From the NCBI RefSeq assembly GCF_000212855.1, contig NZ_GL890993.1, forward strand, positions 1 to 64,000: a stretch of DNA of 64,000 nt, written 5' to 3'. Below are positions 49,401 to 56,918 of this stretch, one piece after another; positions within the stretch are counted from its first letter, which is position 1; each line of letters opens with the position of its first letter. A program made the translations under genes and the position numbers. The notes under the pieces were generated by a model. The model was not told where the DNA came from. It did no database searches and saw only the letters and a program-made list of their open reading frames with translations. Source of the stretch: Streptococcus sanguinis SK355. GTDB lineage: Bacteria > Bacillota > Bacilli > Lactobacillales > Streptococcaceae.

Positions 49401-50923
49401 AGGTTAGCTCCGTCGACATTATTGTAGATCAGAGCACCAACAGCACCATGGCTAATGGCATTTCTAACTTTTTCAGCAAAGGTAAAGGAACCACGCTGGA
49501 TAAGAGCCAGCTTACCTGTCAGATCCTTACCAGCAAAGTCCTCTTCACGGCCAAGACCAACATGGACATACTCATATTCCTTGCCCTTTTCAAAGGTTGC
49601 ATTTGTCTCACCCATGGAGTAGCTGAAATGACCGTTCAAAAGCTTATCATTCTTTTCCAGACCACGCACTTCCATGACTTCCTCTGTCAGAACAGTGTTA
49701 TTGACAGAGGCGACTGAGATAGAGCTTTCTACTGTTGAAGGACTGCCAACTAGACCATAGTCTGGATTTTCAACCAGCGGTTTAGAGTATTCACTTCCGA
49801 AGGTGTTGTCATTACCCGCCGCAATGATCACGCTCACCCCCTTGGCCCGAGCGCGCTCAATAGCGGCCTGCAGACTAGGGCTGACATCAACCGTTGAACC
49901 TGTTGCTGAACCTAGACTCATATTGATGGTATCAGCCCCCAAAGCCACCGCATCATCAATAGCTTTGATATAGATAGCGTCGCTAGTTGTGCGTTGACGG
50001 TCTGAGAAGACCCGCATAAACATAACTTGTGCTTCTGGCGCAACACCATAGACATACTCATCATTAGGAGCTTTCTTGTTGGGATTTCCCGCTGTAATCC
50101 CTGTTACGTGCATACCATGTGAGTAACTGTTCTTTTCCTTGATATTGTCATCACCGTCGATATAGTTATAGGCATAGACAACCTTGCTGTTATACCATTT
50201 CCCGTAGTCAATACCAGCCTTTTTCTTAGCTTCTTCCAGAGCTGCCTCTGTCTGATACTTGGCCTTTGACGGGTCAGAAATCTTCAAAACCTCATGGTGG
50301 ACATCCAGACCTGAATCGATAATGGCTACCACTCGGCCTTGACCTTTATAGCCTTGAGACCAGGTCTGAGGAACCTTGATAATCTCATTGGTACTGATGC
50401 TGCTTGGTTTAGCATCCCGAGAAGTTGGTGACTCTGCTACTGCATCAGGATTAGCAGCAGGCTTGTCTGAGTTTACGGCTGCCGGAGACTCTACAGTCGG
50501 ACTAGCTGATTCAGTTGGCTTGGATTCTGTGGTAGATGGTTGAGTTACCTTCTCAGCACTTGAAGAAGCCTCTTCCGATGAAGAAGTCGCTCCTTTCTCT
50601 ACAGGAGCTGCAGCTGCTTCCTTAGCCTCTGCCGTAGAAGGCTGGCTCGCCTGCTCTGTACTTGAAGCTACCGATTCAGAAGAAGCTGGTGCTGCTTTCT
50701 CCACAGCAGCTGGAGTTACCGGCTGACTCTCAGGTGTAGCTGCTTGAGAAGCGGACTCAGTCGCTGATACCACAGCGGCAGTCGGCTGACCTTGCCCTGA
50801 CGAACTAACTGTCGCCTGCTCATCCGCCTGAGCCTGTCCAGCACCAAAAACCAGAGCAGTTCCCAGCAGAACAGAAGCCAAACCGAACTTGTATTTACGG
50901 AGTGAAAAACGTTGTCTTTGCAT
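46403..50923 (-). CDS. Large secreted subtilisin-like serine protease (C5a peptidase/PrtS type)
   Basis: A 1506-residue S8 protease. A YSIRK-like signal peptide (RFSLRKYKFGLASVLLG, cleaved after about residue 35) leads to an A/S/T/P-rich region to about 180. The catalytic domain has D in AIIDSGLD, H in SHGMHVTG and S in QGTSMATPHVAG, with a PA-domain insertion. Fn3-like C5a-peptidase domains follow, then three FIVAR-like repeats, each ending LDGK or LDGR. The protein stops at RPKKPKQV with no LPXTG motif or membrane anchor, so it may be released or bound by charge. GGAG precedes the ATG at 50923, preferred over the upstream in-frame start. Confidence 0.93.
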   Translation of the reverse strand: MQRQRFSLRKYKFGLASVLLGTALVFGAGQAQADEQATVSSSGQGQPTAAVVSATESASQAATPESQPVTPAAVEKAAPASSESVASSTEQASQPSTAEAKEAAAAPVEKGATSSSEEASSSAEKVTQPSTTESKPTESASPTVESPAAVNSDKPAANPDAVAESPTSRDAKPSSISTNEIIKVPQTWSQGYKGQGRVVAIIDSGLDVHHEVLKISDPSKAKYQTEAALEEAKKKAGIDYGKWYNSKVVYAYNYIDGDDNIKEKNSYSHGMHVTGITAGNPNKKAPNDEYVYGVAPEAQVMFMRVFSDRQRTTSDAIYIKAIDDAVALGADTINMSLGSATGSTVDVSPSLQAAIERARAKGVSVIIAAGNDNTFGSEYSKPLVENPDYGLVGSPSTVESSISVASVNNTVLTEEVMEVRGLEKNDKLLNGHFSYSMGETNATFEKGKEYEYVHVGLGREEDFAGKDLTGKLALIQRGSFTFAEKVRNAISHGAVGALIYNNVDGANLTMSLDSESKKVPSAFISKKYGEALAAGNYKVAFNGLKVNRPHPGAGSLSDFSSWGVTTDGLLKPDVTAPGGDIYSSLNDNTYGNMQGTSMATPHVAGVAALVKEYLLQHYPDLTPAQNADLVKALIMSTAKLHVNKETGAYTSPRQQGAGIVDTAAAISTGLYVTGDNQYPSVSLGNVQDSFTFDVTVHNITDKDRTLKMIVNTNTDAVKDGYFTLTPRKLTETVWPEVTVKAHSSQKVTVKVNTAKFAEELIKQMPNGYFLEGFVRFVDPADDGDVVSLPFMGFRGQFQDLPAVERPIYDLVQEGKSGFYYPVPEDKSILSDDNVSSLVTESNDTLYSTGRTAARSSIVLGTAENADGKHVLQLGADGKIRLAFSPNGDGNQDSIQYRTVLYRNINNLTASVYTADDKDYRFPIWQSSTIRESRKNYYSGQSDNPKSYLLEDTYWDGRDSKGEKLEDGLYTYVVRYTPDVPGAKEQQITFNLQIDTQKPLISSGYISTKDGAETFTARKPKDVGNGGILREQVFYLQADEKGKETYKAVDDFGIERDYERRVYISANADGSYTLPKGVDKSKIFYVVEDYAGNRDAIALSELVSAENDGRIRVALVDANTHQDVSSTFVYRIKDSKGKYVELDKGKQINALPFGRYTAEIFTYDKDELRFYSALTQEFELTAQDSFKTIEFLVKKLVFAPVSVAFDQAVPKNTQVVLKNNNGDAYTLPTELFGKQAFGRSVAAGFYSVFVNLPTGYELWESEPTVEVKEGKNNLLKLGVIVKSGLLAAVNQQSSLVGTAQYYNASAAKRTAYDQAYQAAKEALTSKLTQAQVDAVRGKLETASANLDGKDSDIAAVKAAVEAYAATTKTGAYANAKDRTRRAYDKAFQAVALLLVQDKVTQEQIDTALAQLTTAEKKLDGKATNFTNLKKLVDDEVHYQAISNKFIYATDAVKAAYLEAYAQAKEVLANPGASQEDVKEAIANLRAAKRKLDGRKPRVVRPKKPKQV

Positions 50924-51251
50924 AGAAGTCTCCTTATCTTTATTTATAAACCATATTATAATAAAAATTTTCTGACAATTCATACAATCCTAACAAATTT
51001 AACCAAAACGTAATAATGACGAATGTTCTATCCAAAAACTGCTATATGATAAAGTTTCAAGCATCTATTTATTTGAAATACAGAACAAATACATCTTAAA
51101 ATCCGGAAATAAGAAAAACCAATCAGAACTAGCGCGGAATGGACCAGTTTGATTGGTTTGTTATGGGTTGTTTATTAAGATACTATTTCTCATTGATTAA
51201 TAAGCAAACGGACTACTCCTTGAAATAAGATTCTCATAAAATCAAAAATTC
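50924..51251. other. Intergenic region upstream of the protease
   Basis: These 328 bases contain a TATAAT at 50955-50960 (minus strand), the likely protease -10 without a good -35, and the terminator of the higB-higA operon at 51115-51162. No gene is supported; the rest is AT-rich without clear structure. Confidence 0.55.
51115..51162 (-). terminator. Terminator-like repeat after the higBA-like operon
   Basis: AAACCAATCA (51116-51125) / TGATTGGTTT (51150-51159), a 10-base perfect stem with a 24-base loop. Confidence 0.55.
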
Positions 51252-52337
51252 TCAAGAAACAAAGTAATAGTTCTCTTTTAATTCTCTAAATTGCTCATAT
51301 CCAAGGTACTGTTCCTTCTGCAGACGACCTAAAATAATACTCGGGTGAATATCTATCTCCTCAGAAAAGCGAAGGATGTCTGACTTATCAAAGTTTCCTT
51401 TTTTGACAAAAGCTTGATAGTCTTCTGCTCTAATCAAGAAATCTTTTGCAAACTGGTCAGCCTCTTCCTCAGAACGTTGGTAGGATTCACTATTTCCATC
51501 ATCAGATGAAAAATCGTTCTGTAAAATATGTCCTATTTCATGAAAAAGTGAGAACCAGAAAATATCGGATGCTTTGTTTCTATCCGTGAGTAAAAGCAAG
51601 GCACTACCGTTACTGAATTTTTTAGTCGCTCCATTCAAATTGGCATTTGGTAACGCAGGAAGGCCAACTAGGACAACACCACAGTCTAATAAGATATCGT
51701 ACAAGCGTTGAGGAAAGACTTCTGGGTCCTGTCTGGTCAACTCTCTCAAGGCAGGCAAGCTTTTCTCCAACTTTTTGCGATTGAGCTTGGTAGTTGTTAC
51801 ATCACGCGCTTTTTTAGACGCCAACTCCAGCATGATATTGGAGTTCACTATACTTTTAGTCGTAAACTCACGCGTATTCCGATAGCTGACTAGATGGTTA
51901 AAAGATGTAAGATTTTCTAAACTTGCCACACCGAGAATCTTGCGAAGCTCGACAATCTTTTCCTTCAAACTATAGCGTTTGTCTGGAACGTAGCCTTTTT
52001 CCTTAAAATACTTGAAATCAATCAGCTCACAGATTTCTTTCTCGCTACCTTCTTCTAGCTCTTTTTGTTCTACAATCTCTGCAACTTTTACATCATAAGC
52101 ATTTTGAAGATTGAGCCAAGTTTGCATGGAAACTCCGCTTAGCTTGGCTAACTTATGAGCCGTCTCTTTACTAATGGACTCTTCCGCATTGACCAGCTTG
52201 CTGACAGTCTTTGCTGAAACTCCTAAGCGCTCCGCAAATTCTTTCTGCGTTACGTTATAATCTTCAATCAATTCCTCAACATACTGACCTGGATGAAAAG
52301 CAATCAGGTCTTTGTATTCAACAATTTTATTACTCAT
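51252..52337 (-). CDS. HigA-like antitoxin with ImmA/IrrE metallopeptidase domain
   Basis: A 361-residue protein. The N-terminal HTH (about 15-75; VTQKEFAERLGVSAKTVSKL) is of the HigA/VapI type beginning with HPGQYVEELI. The C-terminal half has the zinc protease motif HEIGH (266-270) and EEADQFAKDF about 20 residues on, the ImmA/IrrE (COG2856) signature. It overlaps the HigB-like gene by eight bases in toxin-first order. It probably represses its own promoter at the palindrome 52685-52713; the peptidase part may respond to stress or cleave a partner. Confidence 0.88.
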   Translation of the reverse strand: MSNKIVEYKDLIAFHPGQYVEELIEDYNVTQKEFAERLGVSAKTVSKLVNAEESISKETAHKLAKLSGVSMQTWLNLQNAYDVKVAEIVEQKELEEGSEKEICELIDFKYFKEKGYVPDKRYSLKEKIVELRKILGVASLENLTSFNHLVSYRNTREFTTKSIVNSNIMLELASKKARDVTTTKLNRKKLEKSLPALRELTRQDPEVFPQRLYDILLDCGVVLVGLPALPNANLNGATKKFSNGSALLLLTDRNKASDIFWFSLFHEIGHILQNDFSSDDGNSESYQRSEEEADQFAKDFLIRAEDYQAFVKKGNFDKSDILRFSEEIDIHPSIILGRLQKEQYLGYEQFRELKENYYFVS

Positions 52338-52668
52338 AGTGATTGCTGACCTCCTCTATTTTTAGGATTTCGATTTCAACAGGATTTGGAAACACCTTTT
52401 TTAAATCCTCTTCACGAAAACCGACAATCAACCGATAGGAACTTTTCCTACCATCTATATCCAAAACAAACTGTCTTTGTCTCTTTCCCTTGAGTTGGTG
52501 AAAGTGGTATTTAGGAAAAGCTGTCACACTAGCCAAAGAATCCGCCGCTTCCAAAAAGTTGATCAAGAGATGCAACTTTACCGCAACCTTATCCGAAAAA
52601 TCCTTTTTCGCTTGCCTTAGCTCTGTGCACTGCTTTTTAACAGTTTTGTTTGTATAGATAAGCTTCAT
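52330..52668 (-). CDS. HigB-like (RelE superfamily) toxin
   Basis: A 112-residue basic protein in the position and size of HigB toxins, which are ribosome-dependent mRNA interferases. Features are an early helical part (KKQCTELRQAKKDF), FPKYHFHQLKGKRQRQFVLDI and a C-terminal beta strand ending with a YRLIVGF core and VEIEILKIEEVSNHYE. GGGACTT precedes the ATG weakly. Toxin activity is inferred from similarity of pattern and from the HigA-like partner. Confidence 0.8.
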   Translation of the reverse strand: MKLIYTNKTVKKQCTELRQAKKDFSDKVAVKLHLLINFLEAADSLASVTAFPKYHFHQLKGKRQRQFVLDIDGRKSSYRLIVGFREEDLKKVFPNPVEIEILKIEEVSNHYE

Positions 52669-52684
52669 AAGTCCCTTTCTGTTA

Positions 52685-52716
52685 AATTAAATTACCTTTT
52701 AGGTAATTTAATTATA
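52685..52716 (-). promoter_or_regulatory. higBA promoter and palindromic operator
   Basis: A perfect 13-base inverted repeat AATTAAATTACCT-TTT-AGGTAATTTAATT (52685-52713) overlaps the -10 TATAAT (52711-52716, minus strand), an arrangement expected for autorepression by the toxin-antitoxin complex. Confidence 0.8.
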
Positions 52717-52822
52717 CCATCTTTAGACAATAAAAACCAGCCAAAAGTTGATTTGACTGGGATAATGAATACAAAAACAAGACATTAAATTTTGTAATAT
52801 GATAAAAATTGAATTCAAAAAA

Positions 52823-53236
52823 TTAATCATTTATTTCGACTAAAAGTAATTTAAACAACCCTTTAGTAACTACAATTATTATAATTACAATACTTAGTAA
52901 AAAACCTACATTTATAAAATTTGGAATACAATTAATACCTAAAGATAACTCCATCATATAAAGCAAACTAACTACAAATGTATAGAAATATCTAACAATT
53001 ATTTCTTCCCATTTTGATGAATAAATGTTTGATTTTTTATCATACAAAACAGATCGTATAGGAGAAGAATACAGTATAGCAATAGCAGAAAGTAAGAAAC
53101 CCATGATTACAGAAATAAAAGATACCGTATCACTATGATTTAGTAGCACATAACCCTTTAATAAATATGATACAAACAGACTTACTACTAAAATACCGCC
53201 AGAAATAATTCTATCTTTTCTTCGTAACTTCCTCAT
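52823..53236 (-). CDS. Unrecognised small four-helix membrane protein (orf137)
   Basis: A 137-residue protein with four predicted TM helices at about 9-30, 37-56, 81-100 and 106-131, a basic N-terminus (MRKLRRKDR) and a charged central loop with RSVLYDKKSNIYSSKWEE. It matches no family I know. The gene is extremely AT-rich (one 60-base stretch has 10 G/C). It overlaps the preceding orf277 by 26 bases, so the two are probably made together, and it closes the hsdRMS operon. A membrane effector is one possible role; this is inference. Confidence 0.7.
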   Translation of the reverse strand: MRKLRRKDRIISGGILVVSLFVSYLLKGYVLLNHSDTVSFISVIMGFLLSAIAILYSSPIRSVLYDKKSNIYSSKWEEIIVRYFYTFVVSLLYMMELSLGINCIPNFINVGFLLSIVIIIIVVTKGLFKLLLVEIND

Positions 53237-54044
53237 TTGACAAACTCTCTATTTCTTTTAGCAAAATATCTTTTACCTCTGGTCCTAAAAATTTCCCAGT
53301 TGCCGGTTGTTTCTCGACATTAATTGAAATCTTTTTGATAAACGTACCACGGTTAAACACATGTTCAAATCCAACATCATCGTTTCCTCTAATTAAGATT
53401 CCTGAAAGCTGATGATTCTCAGACTCTTTTACAATTCTTCTGAGAAATGTTTTGATTTTATTTATTTTCAGACTAGAGAGCTTTACATTCAAAGTTAAAT
53501 CTTCTAAACTATCAGTTTCAAATAAATCATATAGAGCTTCACGTTTTTGTGATAAAGTTGAAAAAATATCATCTTTTGAAGTAAACTGAATTTCATCAAC
53601 ACTAGATAATATTTTTAAAAATTCTTCTTTATCTTCGTAAAAACCTTTTATGCTAAACTCAACCCCTGTCGTATCTTTAAGAATTTTTTCTAGCAAATTA
53701 CGGTGTCTCACATCCGAAAAATACAATAAATTATTATCCAAATCGAATAAGACAAAGAATTGCTTCAAAAACTCCAGCTCTGTTTCTGATTTAGGATTTT
53801 CACGTTTTTGATTTGTATAATAGTCTGTAACAGTAGTATCTCTAGGCTCTAACTTTCCAGATTCTATAACTAAAAAAACATAATGCTTATTTTTATCAAC
53901 TTCTAGATGATATAACCCATTTTCGTGTTTTAAATTACATGGAACCAACTCATCAAAAGTCCTTAAAACGGGCTGTAACCACCGCTCCCCTCTTTTTTCA
54001 CTTTTAATAAATGGTTTCCATATAGAAAAAGTAAGCTCTGACAT
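53211..54044 (-). CDS. Unrecognised soluble protein in the type I R-M operon (orf277)
   Basis: A 277-residue cytosolic protein with no signal peptide, TM segment or nucleotide-binding motif that I can identify. Visible features are IWKPFIKSEKRGERWLQP at the N-terminus, beta-strand-like FFVLFDLDNNLLYFSD, mixed alpha/beta in the middle and KKISINVEKQPATGKFLG near the end. It starts 50 bases after hsdS and overlaps orf137 by 26 bases. Low GC points to recent transfer. It may be a sensor or DNA-binding partner of the membrane protein; sequence alone does not show it. Confidence 0.7.
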   Translation of the reverse strand: MSELTFSIWKPFIKSEKRGERWLQPVLRTFDELVPCNLKHENGLYHLEVDKNKHYVFLVIESGKLEPRDTTVTDYYTNQKRENPKSETELEFLKQFFVLFDLDNNLLYFSDVRHRNLLEKILKDTTGVEFSIKGFYEDKEEFLKILSSVDEIQFTSKDDIFSTLSQKREALYDLFETDSLEDLTLNVKLSSLKINKIKTFLRRIVKESENHQLSGILIRGNDDVGFEHVFNRGTFIKKISINVEKQPATGKFLGPEVKDILLKEIESLSNEEVTKKR

Positions 54045-54094
54045 TTACTTGTCCTCAAATTCTTTCGACTTTATAATTCTATCTGCTATTTCCC

Positions 54095-55321
54095 CTACTC
54101 CACCTTCACCTGTCCATTCATCAGCATTGGTAAGAGCCAATCACGAAGTTGGGTGAGTTGTTTATTCTCTTCGATTAAATTAAGTTGCTGTTTTTCAATT
54201 ACTTCTAATTTTTGATTAATCTCAAATAATAATTTCAACGGAATTGCAGGGACTACAATTTTGTTCATATTTTCTTGATTAATTTTCATTTGAATTGAAC
54301 CTGTTTTAATTTTCATAACCGAAACATCCTTCAATAGCATCATAAGAAGTTTGCAACTATGATTCTTAATTGGTTCTAGAACATGAGCGTGATTGTTTAC
54401 CCAATTTTTTCCTGAAATACGTTGTAAAATAGGGGTTCCTTTCTCTGTCATTACAGAACCATCTTCAGCCATTAAAACATAGTCTCCGTCAAAAATATAA
54501 TCATTGACATAATCCATTATGCCAGTAGCACCATAATACGGTATTTCCCCTTTTACAAGCTCTCTATCATTACTAGATAACGGAACTCTTTTTGAATCAT
54601 GGCATATTGTAATATCCCCCAACTTCTCCACCCCCCACCCTTCTGGAATCTCGCGTTTGAGTTCTGGATGATAGACCATTTTGCCTCCACTTGATTTGTA
54701 GGGTTTGCCATTCTGATCTGGGAAGTCAAACTGCACAAACCAGTAGTCATAGAGAGTCTTAGCCATGGCTTCCAACTCTTGGTTGATTTGGCTGTTGATT
54801 TGTATTTTTTTATCAATTGATTTTAAAACAGAAATCAATTTTCTTTGATTATCTAATGATGGCAATGTTATTTTTACAGTTTTTAAAAAATCGATTGTTA
54901 AAGCTTTCTGTACCGCTCCAATGTTGTTATATCTGATCGTTTTTTGAAATAAGTCAGATTTGAAAAAGTAGTATAGGTAATCTATGTCAATTATGTCAAA
55001 ATTTATATTTCTTAACCAAATTAAATTTCCATCTTTAAAATAAAAATTAGGATCCTTTACAACCAAAATCTCACCTATCGTCCCTACAGCTGTGATAAGT
55101 ACATCATTCTCTTGAGGAACCGGAAATTTTGATTTTATTTCAGAGTACTTTTCTGAAGAAATAAATAATTGTTCTGAAATGTTTTTACCACTTGAAATCT
55201 CAATCACTTCTTTACTTCTGTAAAATGGTACCCCTTGCTGAACATAATCAGATAAATGTACTCTTTTACTTGAACCAACGATACACAGTTGTTCTAAAGT
55301 ATAGGTTTTAAACTCACTCAT
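54095..55321 (-). CDS. hsdS: Type I restriction-modification specificity subunit
   Basis: A 408-residue DNA-recognition subunit. Two target-recognition domains (about 5-175 and 225-385) are each followed by a conserved helix region (INSQINQELEAMAKTLYDYW and IEKQQLNLIEENKQLTQLRD), the usual HsdS plan. The first target-recognition part is more AT-rich than hsdM, typical of swapped specificity segments. No second hsdS copy or inverted-repeat switch is seen in the window. It overlaps hsdM by eight bases. Confidence 0.95.
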   Translation of the reverse strand: MSEFKTYTLEQLCIVGSSKRVHLSDYVQQGVPFYRSKEVIEISSGKNISEQLFISSEKYSEIKSKFPVPQENDVLITAVGTIGEILVVKDPNFYFKDGNLIWLRNINFDIIDIDYLYYFFKSDLFQKTIRYNNIGAVQKALTIDFLKTVKITLPSLDNQRKLISVLKSIDKKIQINSQINQELEAMAKTLYDYWFVQFDFPDQNGKPYKSSGGKMVYHPELKREIPEGWGVEKLGDITICHDSKRVPLSSNDRELVKGEIPYYGATGIMDYVNDYIFDGDYVLMAEDGSVMTEKGTPILQRISGKNWVNNHAHVLEPIKNHSCKLLMMLLKDVSVMKIKTGSIQMKINQENMNKIVVPAIPLKLLFEINQKLEVIEKQQLNLIEENKQLTQLRDWLLPMLMNGQVKVE

Positions 55322-56918
55322 ACTTGATCCCCTTCATTTGCTCTTCAATCTCCTGCTCCAGTGCATGCGATTGCTGGAAGAGGTCTGAGAGTTTGTTTTG
55401 AAAGGCGGTCATCTTGGCTTCAAACTCTTCTGCTGTGATGTCTACATAGTCGATCTTGATGTCAAAGTATTGACCTGCGCTGAGAGAGTGGTTTTTCTCC
55501 TTGATATCCTCATAAGAGACAGTGACAGAAAAGTCTTCGACAGCTTCTTTCTGGATAAAGGTCTCGATGATCTTCTGCTCTTCTTCTGGAGAGAGCACGG
55601 TCTTTTGGTTCTTGCCTTCCTTGACCTTGGTTCCGAGGTTTGATGCATCAATCAGGACGACATCGCCCTTGTTTTTCTTATCGATAAAGAGGATGGAGAC
55701 GTTGGTACCTGTTGTCGCAAAGATATTGGACGGCATGGAAACGACACCTGCCAGCATTTGATTGTCCACCAAGTGCTGGCGGATGGTCTTGTCAATCCCC
55801 GACTGGGCAGTGATAAAGCCTGTCGGCAAGACAACGGCTGCTTGACCATCATCCTTGAGAGAATAGATGATATGCTGGACAAAGAGTTCGTAAATAGCCA
55901 TCTTGTCCTTGGACTTTGCAGGAACCTTTGGCACCCCTGCAAAGAATCGCTCACTGGCCTCTGGCAAGGCCTCCACACGGTCACGCCACTCTGAAAAGTC
56001 CAGCTTGAAAGGAGGATTAGACACGATATAGTCCATCTTTTCTGGATGGCGGTTAGCAGTGATGGTATTTCCCTGTACGATATTATGAATGGAGTGTTGG
56101 AGGCCATTCAAGATCAGATTGAGACGGAGAAGATTAGAGGACTTCTGCGAGATATCCTGACTGTAGACCGTGGTCTTATCGACACCGATACGACTAGCCA
56201 GGTTCATGAGCAAGGTTCCCGAACCAGCTGAGGGATCGTAGATGCGCACATTTGACGGCTGGTCATGTCCCACTAGGATATCCGCAATAATCTTAGCAAC
56301 AGAGTGAGGCGTGTAGTACTCGGCATACTTGCCACCACCGTCTTTGTTGTAGTCCTTGATCATGTACTCAAAAAGAGTAGAGAAAAAGTCAAAGCCTTGT
56401 GAAAAGATATCTTCGTCAAACTTGACACGGGCTAGGAGATTGATGATAGACTTTGCGACCTCGTTGCGCTTACTGCTATCTGAGATGGTATCTGTAATCA
56501 AACGCTCGTCAAAGAGACGAATAGCTGTATCCCCGTCGGTATGAACAGAGAAGATATCGTTATTGTCAATGGCGATCTGGTTGAGAGTATTTTCAAATGT
56601 CTCATAGAAATCATCTTCATTTTGCTTACGATGCAAAGTCTCAATGAACTGCTCAGGTTTGAGCTGAGCAGTCGCAGTGCCGATATCTTCCAAGAGCCAG
56701 CTATAATCATCATGGCTCATCTTAATAAGTTCCTCATAGATATTCTTAGCATCTACTGCCTTTGCCTCATAGAGAAACTTATCATTTAAAAATTTATATA
56801 AGAACGATTGGGTAAGAAGCTTGTATTCACCAGCCTCTCCTCCTAAACCAGCATGTGTAAAAACAGCTTTTAAATCATCAACTAAATCTTGGACAAGATT
56901 TTTGTATTTCTCATTCAT
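55314..56918 (-). CDS. hsdM: Type I restriction-modification DNA methyltransferase
   Basis: A 534-residue adenine-N6 methyltransferase. The N-terminal helical domain (about 8-150) precedes the SAM motif DPSAGSGTLLMNLASRIG and the catalytic NPPF (MDYIVSNPPFKLDF), with VVLPTGFI nearby. It modifies host DNA with HsdS and forms the restriction complex with HsdR. Its ATG overlaps the hsdR stop as TAATG. Confidence 0.96.
   Translation of the reverse strand: MNEKYKNLVQDLVDDLKAVFTHAGLGGEAGEYKLLTQSFLYKFLNDKFLYEAKAVDAKNIYEELIKMSHDDYSWLLEDIGTATAQLKPEQFIETLHRKQNEDDFYETFENTLNQIAIDNNDIFSVHTDGDTAIRLFDERLITDTISDSSKRNEVAKSIINLLARVKFDEDIFSQGFDFFSTLFEYMIKDYNKDGGGKYAEYYTPHSVAKIIADILVGHDQPSNVRIYDPSAGSGTLLMNLASRIGVDKTTVYSQDISQKSSNLLRLNLILNGLQHSIHNIVQGNTITANRHPEKMDYIVSNPPFKLDFSEWRDRVEALPEASERFFAGVPKVPAKSKDKMAIYELFVQHIIYSLKDDGQAAVVLPTGFITAQSGIDKTIRQHLVDNQMLAGVVSMPSNIFATTGTNVSILFIDKKNKGDVVLIDASNLGTKVKEGKNQKTVLSPEEEQKIIETFIQKEAVEDFSVTVSYEDIKEKNHSLSAGQYFDIKIDYVDITAEEFEAKMTAFQNKLSDLFQQSHALEQEIEEQMKGIKYE

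Noticed and set aside
54095-55321. Phase-variable hsdS system
   Set aside because: Only one hsdS is present, and no recombinase or inverted hsdS fragment lies nearby in the window.
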